Source: Demequina aestuarii (GTDB lineage Bacteria; Actinomycetota; Actinomycetes; Actinomycetales; Demequinaceae). Taken from it: a stretch of DNA of 64,000 nucleotides. Below are positions 8,623-16,036 of the stretch, piece by piece. How positions within the stretch are numbered: position 1 is the first letter of the stretch; every line of letters starts with the position of its first letter. Location of the stretch: the NCBI RefSeq assembly GCF_000975095.1, contig NZ_BBRD01000001.1, positions 1,011,467 through 1,075,466 on the forward strand, in the 5' to 3' direction. The notes under the pieces were generated by a model. The model made no database searches, was not told the DNA's origin, and saw nothing but the letters and a program-made list of their open reading frames with translations. The translations under genes and the position numbers were made by a program.

Positions 8623-9393
8623 ATGATCAGACTCGAAGGCGTGACGGTCCGCTACCCGAACGGCGTGGTGGGCCTCGACAATGTCGATCTCGAGATCCCC
8701 GACGGCCAGTTCGTCGTGGTGGTCGGACTGTCCGGCGCGGGCAAGTCCACTCTCATCCGCACCATCAATGGACTCGTGCCCATCACCGCGGGCTCGCTCA
8801 CGGTCGATGGAGCCGAGGTGTCGGGCGCGTCCAAGCGCGAGATGCGGGCGATCCGCTCCCGGGTGGGGATGATCTTCCAGTCCTTCAACCTCGTCAAGCG
8901 CACCTCGGTGATGAACAACGTGATGATGGGCCAGCTGCATGCGATCCCGGGCTACCGGTCGATGGTGGGCGCCTGGACCAAGGAGGAGAAGGAGCGGGCC
9001 TACCTCGCCCTCGAGCGCGTCGGGATCGTCGAGAAGACCTGGACCCGCGCGTCGCAGCTCTCCGGGGGCCAGCAGCAGCGCGTCGCGATCGCGCGGGCGC
9101 TCGCGCAGGATCCCTCGGTCATGCTTGCCGACGAGCCGGTCGCCTCCCTCGACCCGCCCACGGCTCAGATGGTCATGAAGGACCTTCAGCGCATCAATCG
9201 AGACCTGGGCATCACCACCATCGTGAACCTGCACTTCCTCGACCTCGCGCGCCAGTTCGGCGATCGCGTGATCGGCATGCGTGACGGCACAGTCGTGTTC
9301 GACGGGCCAGGCTCCGAGGCCGACGACGCCGCGTTCGAGAGCATCTACGGGCGCTCCCTCACGGCGGAAGATACGCTGCCCGGGCGCGCATGA
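8623..9393 (+). CDS. phnC: phosphonate-type ABC transporter ATP-binding protein
   Basis: This 256-residue ATPase energises the transporter. Walker A is GLSGAGKST, the Q-loop lies in MIFQSFNLVKR, the signature is LSGGQQQR, and Walker B is VMLADEPVASLD, followed by a His switch in NLHFLDLA. The overall sequence (VTVRYPNGVVGLDNVDLEIPDG, INGLVPITAGSLTVDG) is typical of PhnC rather than of general uptake ATPases. It lies 81 bp after phnD, and its stop overlaps the start of the first permease by ATGA. Confidence 0.92.
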   Translation: MIRLEGVTVRYPNGVVGLDNVDLEIPDGQFVVVVGLSGAGKSTLIRTINGLVPITAGSLTVDGAEVSGASKREMRAIRSRVGMIFQSFNLVKRTSVMNNVMMGQLHAIPGYRSMVGAWTKEEKERAYLALERVGIVEKTWTRASQLSGGQQQRVAIARALAQDPSVMLADEPVASLDPPTAQMVMKDLQRINRDLGITTIVNLHFLDLARQFGDRVIGMRDGTVVFDGPGSEADDAAFESIYGRSLTAEDTLPGRA

Positions 9394-10205
9394 GCACCTC
9401 GACGCTCGCAGGCTCCCGCGCGGACGCCGATCGTCGGCCACGACGTCCGCCACCATCGAAGGGCGTCATCGCGGCGCTCGTGGTCGCGGCAGCCTTCACT
9501 GTCTGGGCGGGCAGAGAGATCGGCTTCACGCTGCGTGACCTCGCCGAGAACTTTGCGAATGGCTGGGTGGTCATCCAGCAGTTCCTGAGCCCGAATTGGT
9601 CCTTCATCTTCCGCGTGTGGGACGCATGGGTCGAGACCATCGCTATCGCGGTCATCTCGACATGTGTGGGCGTGATCGTGGGGCTGGTCTTCGCGTTCAT
9701 GGCGTCGCGGGTCACGAACCGCTCTGGCCCTGGATACCGGGTGATGAAGCTGGTGCTGTCGGTGATACGTTCGCTCCCGGACATCGCGTACGTGCTGATC
9801 TTCGTGGCGCTCGTGGGGATCGGCTCCCTCGCCGGCATCCTCGCTCTGATCATGTTCAACATCGGCATCGCGGCGAAGCTCACGGCCGAGACCATCGACG
9901 CCGTCGACCAGGGCCCACTCGAGGCCGCCGACGCCGCCGGATCGGGCACCTTTTCGCGAGGCCGGTGGGCGGTGCTGCCGCAGATCATGCCCAACTATTT
10001 GTCCTACTGCCTCTACATCTTCGAGCTCAACATCCGCGCATCGGTGATCATCGGCATCGCGGGCGGCGGCGGCATCGGTCAGGTGATCGACGTCCAGTTC
10101 TCGCGCTTCGCGTACGAGAACGTTGCCGCCATCACGGTCGCGATCTTCGTGATCGTGCTCGTTATCGACCAACTGTCGCAGTACCTGCGCAGGAGGTTCG
10201 TATGA
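9390..10205 (+). CDS. phnE: phosphonate-type ABC transporter permease (first PhnE)
   Basis: The 271-residue inner-membrane permease has about five to six helices. The coupling-loop region is visible as ETIDAVDQGPLEAADAAGSG, and the PhnE ending GIAGGGGIGQVIDVQF is present. The start overlaps the phnC stop and its own stop overlaps the start of the second permease (both ATGA), so the four transporter genes are one tight operon. The N-terminal 30 residues are a basic cytoplasmic tail. It probably pairs with the second permease as a heterodimer. Confidence 0.92.
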   Translation: MSTSTLAGSRADADRRPRRPPPSKGVIAALVVAAAFTVWAGREIGFTLRDLAENFANGWVVIQQFLSPNWSFIFRVWDAWVETIAIAVISTCVGVIVGLVFAFMASRVTNRSGPGYRVMKLVLSVIRSLPDIAYVLIFVALVGIGSLAGILALIMFNIGIAAKLTAETIDAVDQGPLEAADAAGSGTFSRGRWAVLPQIMPNYLSYCLYIFELNIRASVIIGIAGGGGIGQVIDVQFSRFAYENVAAITVAIFVIVLVIDQLSQYLRRRFV

Positions 10206-11110
10206 ACGCCCGCGACGAGACCCCGGCGAACGCGACCGCATCGGCTGGCCGCGCATCGGCCGTGCGCCCGCAGGAGCCGTCGAAGGCGCGCTCGACACTG
10301 GTGTGGATCGCTCTGCTGCTCGTCTTCGCGGGCGCGGCGTTCCTGTCCGATGCGCGGTGGAGCCAGATCATCGGCATCTTCACCGACGGCGGCAAGTACC
10401 TCGTGCTCATGGCCGAAGGGCTGTTCCAGAATCCGCTCCAGGAGCCGCAGAGCGAACAGTGGACGCTGGCGTTCGAGCGCATGATGGAGTCCGTCTACAT
10501 GGCGTGGGTCGGCACCCTGCTCGGCGCGCTCATCTCGGTGCCGTTCGGCTTCCTCGCCGCGCGCAACGTCTCTGGCCCCGTCACAGTTCAGGTCACGCGC
10601 GCGTTCCTGAACCTCATCCGTGCGGTGCCGGAGCTGGTGTTCGCGATCGTGATCATGCTGCCGATCTTCGGATTCGGCCCGCTCGCGGGCGCCCTCGCAC
10701 TCGGTGTGGGCGCGGTCGGCACGCTGGGCAAGCTCACGGCGGAGGCGCTCGAGGGGATCGACGCCGGGCCCGTCGAGGCGGGGCAGGCCTCGGGTGCGTC
10801 GCGGTGGTCGATCCTCCGCTGGGCGTACTGGACTCAGGTGCTGCCCGAGGTGCTCGCGTTCTGGCTGTACCGGTTCGAGATCAACATCCGCGCCTCGGCC
10901 GTGCTCGGCGTGATCGGGGCTGGTGGCATCGGCTCGCTGCTGAGCCAGCTGTTCGGCCAGCGCGAATGGGAGCAGATCGGCATCACTCTTGCGGTAGTGA
11001 TCATCGTCACGATCGGGGTCGACGCGATCTCGGGAGCCATCCGCCACCGGATCATCGCGGGCTCCGGGCGCTCCGTGTCAACCGAGGAGAAGGCCGAGGC
11101 CACGGTTTAG
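10202..11110 (+). CDS. phnE: phosphonate-type ABC transporter permease (second PhnE)
   Basis: A 302-residue paralogue of the preceding permease. It has a longer N-terminus (about 40 residues of Ala/Arg/Pro-rich sequence before the first helix), the loop EALEGIDAGPVEAGQASGAS and the ending LGVIGAGGIGSLLSQLF. ATG 10202 is set by ATGA overlap with the first permease. Two different PhnE proteins encoded side by side is a known arrangement for this transporter family. It is the last gene of the operon; the next gene is an unrelated VOC protein 44 bp on with its own ribosome binding site. Confidence 0.9.
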   Translation: MNARDETPANATASAGRASAVRPQEPSKARSTLVWIALLLVFAGAAFLSDARWSQIIGIFTDGGKYLVLMAEGLFQNPLQEPQSEQWTLAFERMMESVYMAWVGTLLGALISVPFGFLAARNVSGPVTVQVTRAFLNLIRAVPELVFAIVIMLPIFGFGPLAGALALGVGAVGTLGKLTAEALEGIDAGPVEAGQASGASRWSILRWAYWTQVLPEVLAFWLYRFEINIRASAVLGVIGAGGIGSLLSQLFGQREWEQIGITLAVVIIVTIGVDAISGAIRHRIIAGSGRSVSTEEKAEATV

Positions 11111-11154
11111 GGACGACGGTGTAGCCTGCCCCTCAGAACGGGGGAGAGGCGACG

Positions 11155-11595
11155 ATGGCGGGGCAGCGGGTGTCGGTGATAACGCTTGGCGTCGGCGACC
11201 TTGAGCGCGCGCGGTCGTTCTACGGCGCGTGGGGCTGGATCGAGCGCGAGAGCGCGGACGAGGTGGTGTTCTTCCAGCTCAATGGGCTGGTGCTCGCGCT
11301 GTTCTCTGCCACCGCACTCGCCGAGGAGCAAGGGCGTCCGGTGGCCGAGCTCGGCACGGGTGCCATGGCGCTCGCTCAGAACTTCCACACCGAGGCCGAG
11401 GTCGAGGACCGGTTCCACACTGCGCTCACCGCGGGTGCGACCATGCTCCGGCGCCCGCAGAAGGCGCCGTGGGGCGGGTACAGCGGCTACGTGGCGGATC
11501 CCGACGGTCACGTCTGGGAACTCGCGGTGAACCCGTTCTGGGATCTGGAGGACGATGGTTCGGTGACGGTGCCGGAGGCACCGCCCGCGGCGTAG
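11155..11595 (+). CDS. VOC family (glyoxalase-like) protein
   Basis: The 146-residue protein has the paired beta-alpha-beta-beta-beta modules of the vicinal oxygen chelate fold: VITLGVGDLERARSFYGAWGW at the start, and the typical YSGYVADPDGHVWELAVNPFW near the end, with the metal-ligand Glu in WELA. The family includes glyoxalase I, dioxygenases and antibiotic-binding proteins; the substrate cannot be read from the sequence. GGGGGAGAGG before the ATG is a ribosome binding site, and TAGCCT further upstream may be its -10. Confidence 0.8.
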   Translation: MAGQRVSVITLGVGDLERARSFYGAWGWIERESADEVVFFQLNGLVLALFSATALAEEQGRPVAELGTGAMALAQNFHTEAEVEDRFHTALTAGATMLRRPQKAPWGGYSGYVADPDGHVWELAVNPFWDLEDDGSVTVPEAPPAA

Positions 11596-11621
11596 GGCGC
11601 GGTGCAGGGCCAAGAACGCGA

Positions 11622-11651
11622 AAGGCCGGCCCGTGTGAGCGGACCGGCCTT
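11622..11651. terminator. hairpin terminator between the VOC gene and tRNA-Asn
   Basis: AAGGCCGG (11622-11629) pairs with CCGGCCTT (11644-11651) around a 14-nt loop. Read on the minus strand it follows tRNA-Asn directly and is followed by TTTCGCGTTCTT, a fair terminator; it can also end the VOC transcript. Confidence 0.65.
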
Positions 11652-11658
11652 CTACGAG

Positions 11659-11731
11659 CTCCTCCAGTTGGACTCGAACCAACAACCTGCCGATTAACAG
11701 TCGGCTGCTCTGCCAATTGAGCTATGGAGGA
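11659..11731 (-). tRNA. tRNA-Asn (anticodon GTT)
   Basis: A 73-nt cloverleaf on the minus strand. The acceptor stem TCCTCCA pairs with TGGAGGA, and the anticodon loop CTGTTAA is flanked by GCCGA/TCGGC. The T arm holds GGTTCGAATCC-like sequence (GTTGG-TTCGAGT-CCAAC). The discriminator is G and CCA is not encoded. The GTT anticodon makes the identity clear. Confidence 0.95.
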
Positions 11732-11838
11732 TCGCAGTCAGCGAGTTTACATGATCCAGTCGCCCGGTCACGCCACCCGGATGGCCGATGCTCGGGCCAC
11801 GGATAGACTGGCGCGCGGCCGCCCTCGGGGGCGGCATC

Positions 11839-11912
11839 GGGCCAGTAGCTCAGCCGGTTAGAGCAGCGGACTCATAATCCGTCGGTCGCGGGTTCGAGCC
11901 CCGCCTGGCCCA
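11839..11912 (+). tRNA. tRNA-Met (anticodon CAT, elongator type)
   Basis: A 74-nt cloverleaf: acceptor GGGCCAG/CTGGCCC, D arm AGCTCAGCCGGTTAGAGC, anticodon loop CTCATAA between GCGGA and TCCGT, and T arm GCGGGTTCGAGCCCCGC, discriminator A. The paired first acceptor base argues against initiator tRNA. The loop context resembles elongator Met tRNAs of actinobacteria, but the CAT anticodon alone would also fit a lysidine-modified tRNA-Ile2. CCA is not encoded. Confidence 0.88.
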
Positions 11913-12191
11913 CGCGAGGCGTGCGCTCGCCTTTGGGGTGCTCGAGAGGTTTATAGGCCCCTTGGGGGGTGCGCACGGGCGGCGTGTGGCCGATGCGTGG
12001 ATTGCTTGGCTATCTGCGTAGGTACCGGGCATGGTTCGCTCTTACTGCAACCGAGTTGACGAGGTGTCCGTGACATCCCGGGCACGCACAGCTTCCACCA
12101 CGGACCCCGTCCGCGGCATCACGCCCATCCACGTTCACGAATGACCTGACAGACTCCCGACTGCACCCCATCACGAGCGCTTCGCACAGTC
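11913..12191. other. non-coding stretch between tRNA-Met and dinB
   Basis: 279 bp with no convincing gene. Just after the tRNA, AGGCG-TGCGCT-CGCCT followed by TTT could be a small terminator hairpin. The rest lacks repeats that I can see. It marks the edge of a patch (to about 15.0 kb) of less conserved genes. Confidence 0.4.
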
Positions 12192-13400
12192 CTATTCGTG
12201 TTCGGGCAGTCGCGGCGCGGACAACCCGGGGTCGCGACCGATGAGCGCCGCGCGGGTGACGGCCGAGGAGCCGAACCGATCGCGTACCGCGTCGAGCGCG
12301 ACGTCCAGTTTGGCGTCGGTGCGTGCCCCATCGTTCCAGTCGAGGAGGAGCTCCCCCTGGACGGTGCCAGCGTGAGTCAATTGTGAAAGCGAGACGCCGA
12401 TCAGGGTGATGCCGTGCTCGGCGATGTCGCGACCCGCCGCGGCGAGCAAACTCTGGGCCACGGTGAGCAGCACCTCGGTGTGATCGGTGGGAGCGGCGAG
12501 GGTGCGCGATCGAGTCGCCTTCGTGAAGTCGCCGTAGCGGAGTCGCAGGACGACCGTGGCGCACGAGGAGCCCCGATCGCGGAGGCGCTTCGCGAGCCCG
12601 TCGACGATCTGAGTGAGGATCAGCTCGAGCTCACCGCCCGAATGGGACCGGTTGCCGAGCGCGCGTTGCGAGCCGATGGATCCGTGGCGCCTGGTCGTCT
12701 CGACTGGCCGCGGATCCCGGAGCCGGGCCAGCGCATGCAACTGGGCACCGGCTGCCCTGCCGAGCCACTGCTCGGCGGTCGCCGCTTCGATCTCTGCCAG
12801 CTGTCCGACGGTGTAGATGCCTCGCGCGTGCAGCTTCTCCGCGGTCACCGCGCCGACGCCCCAGAGCCGTTCGACCGGGAGCGGATGAAGGAACGCCTCC
12901 TCGCGTTCCGGCTCCACCACGAGGAGCCCGTCAGGTTTACTTGCCGCGCTCGCGACCTTCGCCAGGAACCTGGTTCTCGCGACGCCGACGGAGATCGGAA
13001 GGCCCACTTCGCCACGCACGCGTTCCCGCAGCCGTGCGGCGATCTGATCGGGGGCTCCTGCCAAGCGGCGCAGTCCCCCCACCTCGAGGAACGCCTCGTC
13101 GATCGAGATCCCCTCCACATAGGGCGTGGTGTCATGGAAGACCTCGAAGACCGCTCGGCTGGCTGCGGAGTAGGCCTCCATCCGGGGCGGGACGATGACC
13201 GCGTCGGGGCACAGCGCGCGCGCCCGCTGCACACCCATCGCAGTGCGAACCCCCCGGGCCTTCGCTTCGTAGCTCGCGGCGACCACGACACCGCCGCCCA
13301 CGATGACGGGCCGGCCCCGCAGTGCAGGCTCGTCCCGCTGCTCCACCGATGCGTAGAACGCGTCGAGATCGGCGTGGAGCACTGTCGCTTCGCCGCGCAC
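12192..13400 (-). CDS. dinB: DNA polymerase IV (Y family)
   Basis: The 402-residue translesion polymerase carries the catalytic acidic motifs: HADLDAFYASVEQRD at the N-terminus and EGISIDEAFLEVGG near residue 100. Thumb (VERLWGVGAVTAEKL) and little-finger domains follow. The GTG at 13400 is chosen because AGGAGG lies 6 nt before it; an ATG 36 nt upstream (13436) is possible but lacks such a site. Actinobacteria often have several DinB-like proteins; this one has the full polymerase core. No clear LexA box was seen upstream. Confidence 0.9.
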   Translation of the reverse strand: MRGEATVLHADLDAFYASVEQRDEPALRGRPVIVGGGVVVAASYEAKARGVRTAMGVQRARALCPDAVIVPPRMEAYSAASRAVFEVFHDTTPYVEGISIDEAFLEVGGLRRLAGAPDQIAARLRERVRGEVGLPISVGVARTRFLAKVASAASKPDGLLVVEPEREEAFLHPLPVERLWGVGAVTAEKLHARGIYTVGQLAEIEAATAEQWLGRAAGAQLHALARLRDPRPVETTRRHGSIGSQRALGNRSHSGGELELILTQIVDGLAKRLRDRGSSCATVVLRLRYGDFTKATRSRTLAAPTDHTEVLLTVAQSLLAAAGRDIAEHGITLIGVSLSQLTHAGTVQGELLLDWNDGARTDAKLDVALDAVRDRFGSSAVTRAALIGRDPGLSAPRLPEHE

Positions 13401-13835
13401 CCGCCACCTCCTGCCGCCACACGCTCTTTCCGACATGGTCTCACCCGCGCCTGACATCGCAGGCGCGGCGACACACGCGCTCGCGGTCCTACCTCCCGAT
13501 GAGCGAGCGCCAGCCTCGTTTCCATCGTGACCAGCGCGACGGCACAGTGGTGCGGCGCGAGGGTCATGTCGGTCGCCATGATGGGCTCGGGGTCGCCGGA
13601 CTTGCCGCGGTCCGGGCTTACGATATGCGACAGGAGCCACACGCGATACGCCGCTCGACCGTATCGTTGCTGGTAGATGCGCATTGCACCAAGACGGTCC
13701 CTAGGGGATCGACTGTACGAAGAAGTGCCATGGACTGGGCGATTCCGCAGCCTCGCATACCCCCTGATCAATCAACTCCGAGTCTTGCCCACGTGTGGTG
13801 CAGCGGTGCCGACCGTGGAGGAACCTGGTGGTGCG
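13401..13835. other. intergenic region between dinB and an orphan membrane gene, with a hairpin
   Basis: 435 bp without a gene I can support. CCGCGCCTG (13445-13453) and CAGGCGCGG (13460-13468) form a perfect 9-bp stem with a 6-nt loop, 45 bp upstream of dinB on its transcript side; it could be a leader hairpin. The remainder is less GC-rich than the flanks and shows no repeats. Confidence 0.45.
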
Positions 13836-14246
13836 ATGACTGTCGCAGAGAACCTCGTCACGACTGTCACTGGTCTGTTCGTGCTGGCCACGTCCCTTGC
13901 GGCCCTGGCTGCGCTCAACCGGCCACGCCGATTCCCGCGCTTTGTACGCGGGATGTACCGCTACTGGCTCTCTCGGTTCGGCAAGAGCCGGGTGTTCTTT
14001 GTGCGCGCCGTGAAGGCGTTGTATCTCGGAATGATCCCGTTATCGCTTGTGCTCGCTTTGCTGCCGTGGCACGCATTCGGCGCGATCCACCCGCTCCTGG
14101 TTCTCCTGCCGATGGCATCGTCGTTCGTGGTTCTCTTGGTCGGCTTCCTCTACGCCACGGGACCGGGCTCGCGACCCGCGGTTCCCTGGATCAGCATCCG
14201 GGAACTCCTGGACATGACCGAAGAGCAGCTCAGGAGAGAGATGTAG
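13836..14246 (+). CDS. orphan membrane protein, unknown function
   Basis: A 136-residue product with hydrophobic helices at ENLVTTVTGLFVLATSLAALAAL, a middle pair (ALYLGMIPLSLVLALLPWHAF, LLVLLPMASSFVVLLVGFLYA) and a basic loop (RPRRFPRFVRGMYRYW). A soluble tail, ISIRELLDMTEEQLRREM, could be an amphipathic helix. I do not recognise the family. The ATG at 13836 follows GGAGGAACCTGGTGGTGCG; a longer in-frame reading to 13677 has atypical composition and was not used. It sits in a patch of poorly conserved genes. Confidence 0.6.
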   Translation: MTVAENLVTTVTGLFVLATSLAALAALNRPRRFPRFVRGMYRYWLSRFGKSRVFFVRAVKALYLGMIPLSLVLALLPWHAFGAIHPLLVLLPMASSFVVLLVGFLYATGPGSRPAVPWISIRELLDMTEEQLRREM

Positions 14247-14412
14247 CTGTTCTGGCTCGCCGTGGTCTTGCCGCATTCAAGGGGAGGGCTCGGGCTTGCG
14301 GAGCGTGTGGCCGCTGGTAGCAATACGCTTCCGGCGACAGCGGTGGCCCCGGGAATCGGGAACGGCAGGCGGATCGATCCTGAGCGAGCGGCAGGAAGGG
14401 CTGGACGACACC

Positions 14413-14842
14413 ATGAGTGACGTTGAGATGGAGTTGCGCGCACCGACGCAGTTTCGGGCGATGTGGCAGGTGCAAGGATCGGTCGTTGTCGCCATGTCCC
14501 TTTTCATGATTGAGGCGAGCTCAACCGTTTCTGGGATGGTGTGGATCATGGTCTGGACGCCGCCGTTCATCATGTGGGCCGTGCTGGCGACGTCGCGAGG
14601 AGGATTCCTTGTGCACAAGGACGGTGTCCGGGCTCTCGGCATCTACACCGAGGTGTGGATGCCATGGTCCCGCGTCGAGGATGTGGAGTACGAGAAGGGC
14701 AATGGCGGGCTCCCGTTCGTTGCGGGAGCGGCCGGCGAGCACCGAACGCGAGGCCATCGTGACCCGCATGCGTCGGCTGGAGACGGGCCAGTACGTCCTC
14801 GTCGCACTGGCGCTGGGGACCTCTGTGGCGCTCGCGCTTTGA
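14413..14842 (+). pseudogene. frameshifted membrane protein gene
   Basis: The first frame, from ATG 14413, gives two hydrophobic helices (VQGSVVVAMSLFMIEA, VWIMVWTPPFIMWAVLA) and a PH-like strand region ending VEDVEYEKGNGGLPFV at about 14730. After that this frame turns into atypical Arg/His-rich sequence. The +1 frame instead continues sensibly as STEREAIVTRMRRLETGQYVLVALALG and stops at 14842 after a third hydrophobic helix. The simplest reading is one gene of about 143 codons broken by a single-base change near 14720-14745, or a sequencing error. The family is unknown. Confidence 0.5.
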
Positions 14843-14988
14843 TGCTGTTGCGGTCCGGGGGAGTGCGACCAGGGGTCTGCCGCAGCAATAGCTGACGTCT
14901 GATCTGGCTTGCTCTTCGGGGCGGTCCTCGCACTGGCAAACCCCATGGTCAGCCGATTCTGAGCCTGGCCCACGTCCGTCGCTGGCGC

Positions 14989-14994
14989 TACCGT
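14989..14994 (+). promoter_or_regulatory. -10 box of a probable leaderless promoter (DUF1905 gene)
   Basis: TACCGT ends 6 nt before the ATG at 15001; no ribosome binding site is present. Confidence 0.5.
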
Positions 14995-15000
14995 GTCGCC

Positions 15001-15303
15001 ATGACCACGTACGAGTTCGACGCCGAGCCCTGGCGCTGGGCCGGCAACGGCGCTCAATGGGTGTTCGTCACGACGCCCGATGACGTCGCGGACCATGTCG
15101 AGTCGCTCCAGACCGGAGCAGGACGCGGCTTCGGCGCGGTCAAGGTTCGCGTGGCCGTCGGCACCACGACCTGGGATACGTCGATGTTCCCCTCGAAGGA
15201 GCACCGCGCGTACATCCTCCCGCTCAAGGCGGCCGCGCGCGCCGCGGCGCACATCGAGGTCGGAACCCCCGTACGGGTGCGCATCACGCTCATCGCGGCG
15301 TGA
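15001..15303 (+). CDS. DUF1905 domain protein
   Basis: A 100-residue protein of the DUF1905 family, a small beta-barrel domain of unknown function. The pattern WRWAGNGAQWVFVTTPDDVA, GFGAVKVRVAVGTTTWDTSMFP and YILPLKAAARAAAHIEVG is the family hallmark. The length equals a single domain, with no partner domain (the YdeI-like helical domain sometimes attached is absent). It is transcribed alone between the frameshifted gene and a membrane protein gene. Confidence 0.82.
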   Translation: MTTYEFDAEPWRWAGNGAQWVFVTTPDDVADHVESLQTGAGRGFGAVKVRVAVGTTTWDTSMFPSKEHRAYILPLKAAARAAAHIEVGTPVRVRITLIAA

Positions 15304-15357
15304 GCGGCATCTCCGGCGGGTCGCGGCCGGTTTGTGGTGACCCGGCGTGAACCGACT

Positions 15358-15363
15358 TAGGGT
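15358..15363 (+). promoter_or_regulatory. -10 box of a probable leaderless promoter (membrane protein gene)
   Basis: TAGGGT ends 6 nt before the ATG at 15370. Confidence 0.5.
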
Positions 15364-15369
15364 GGACAG

Positions 15370-15936
15370 ATGAGCGACGACGCGACCGACACCAGGCCCT
15401 ACGGCGGCAACACCCGTGCCGCGTGGCTTGCCACCGCTACCGGCATCCCCCTCTACGTGCTGATGTGGGCGATCGTCTGGGGCCCCGGCGTGCAACTGTT
15501 CGGCTCTCTCGCCGACATCGAGCCGCGGCCCACGGTGGAGAACTCCACGCTCGCCGCTATCGCTGCGGTCAACATCCTCATCGTGCTGGTGGGGCTGGCC
15601 GTCGTGGCCCACACCGTGGGCAGGGTGCTTTTCGCACGGACGTCGAGCATGGCCCTCGGTCAGGCGGCCGTCGCGTTCGCGGCGATGGCTGCGATCCTGG
15701 CGGTGGTGCCCGTCGTCTTCATTGCGGTGGGTCAGGAAGACACGGGACCCGCGGTGGCCGCGGCGATCGTGATCGTCCTCGTGCCGTGCGTCGTCTCTGC
15801 GGGGGCTACGCGTGCACTGCTGCCCGCCGTCGACCGCTATGCGGCGCTGCGGGGCACCGTGATGGTGCTGCTGGTCATCGCGATCATCGCGGTGGTGGTC
15901 TTCACGTTCTACGCCTACGCCGGCGCAGGACAATAG
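15370..15936 (+). CDS. five-helix membrane protein, unknown function
   Basis: The 188-residue protein has about five transmembrane segments (WLATATGIPLYVLMWAIVW, AAIAAVNILIVLVGLAVVA, AAVAFAAMAAILAVVPVVF, AAAIVIVLVPCVVSAGA, VMVLLVIAIIAVVVFTFY) and a short hydrophilic N-terminus. No conserved polar motif stands out and I do not recognise a family. The start is supported by a -10 box at leaderless spacing. It lies 100 bp before the SPFH gene, which has its own ribosome binding site and possible TAGCCT promoter, so the two may not be co-transcribed. Confidence 0.65.
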   Translation: MSDDATDTRPYGGNTRAAWLATATGIPLYVLMWAIVWGPGVQLFGSLADIEPRPTVENSTLAAIAAVNILIVLVGLAVVAHTVGRVLFARTSSMALGQAAVAFAAMAAILAVVPVVFIAVGQEDTGPAVAAAIVIVLVPCVVSAGATRALLPAVDRYAALRGTVMVLLVIAIIAVVVFTFYAYAGAGQ

Positions 15937-16036
15937 CAGGGGAGATGACGCCTGCGATGCTCTCCGCTCGATGACCAGGGCGGCCATCGCACCGGTGCGA
16001 TAGCCTGGTCCCGCCACACAGCGAGGAGGGGCACCC

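Noticed and set aside
11839-12191. Possible attachment site at the 3' end of tRNA-Met
   Set aside because: I could not find a second copy of the tRNA end within the window and no integrase gene is present.
12414-13454. 346-codon plus-strand frame opposite dinB
   Set aside because: Antisense shadow of a well-supported DNA polymerase IV.
13401-13640. N-terminal extension of dinB
   Set aside because: The longer reading has no ribosome binding site and atypical composition, whereas AGGAGG sits 6 nt before GTG 13400.
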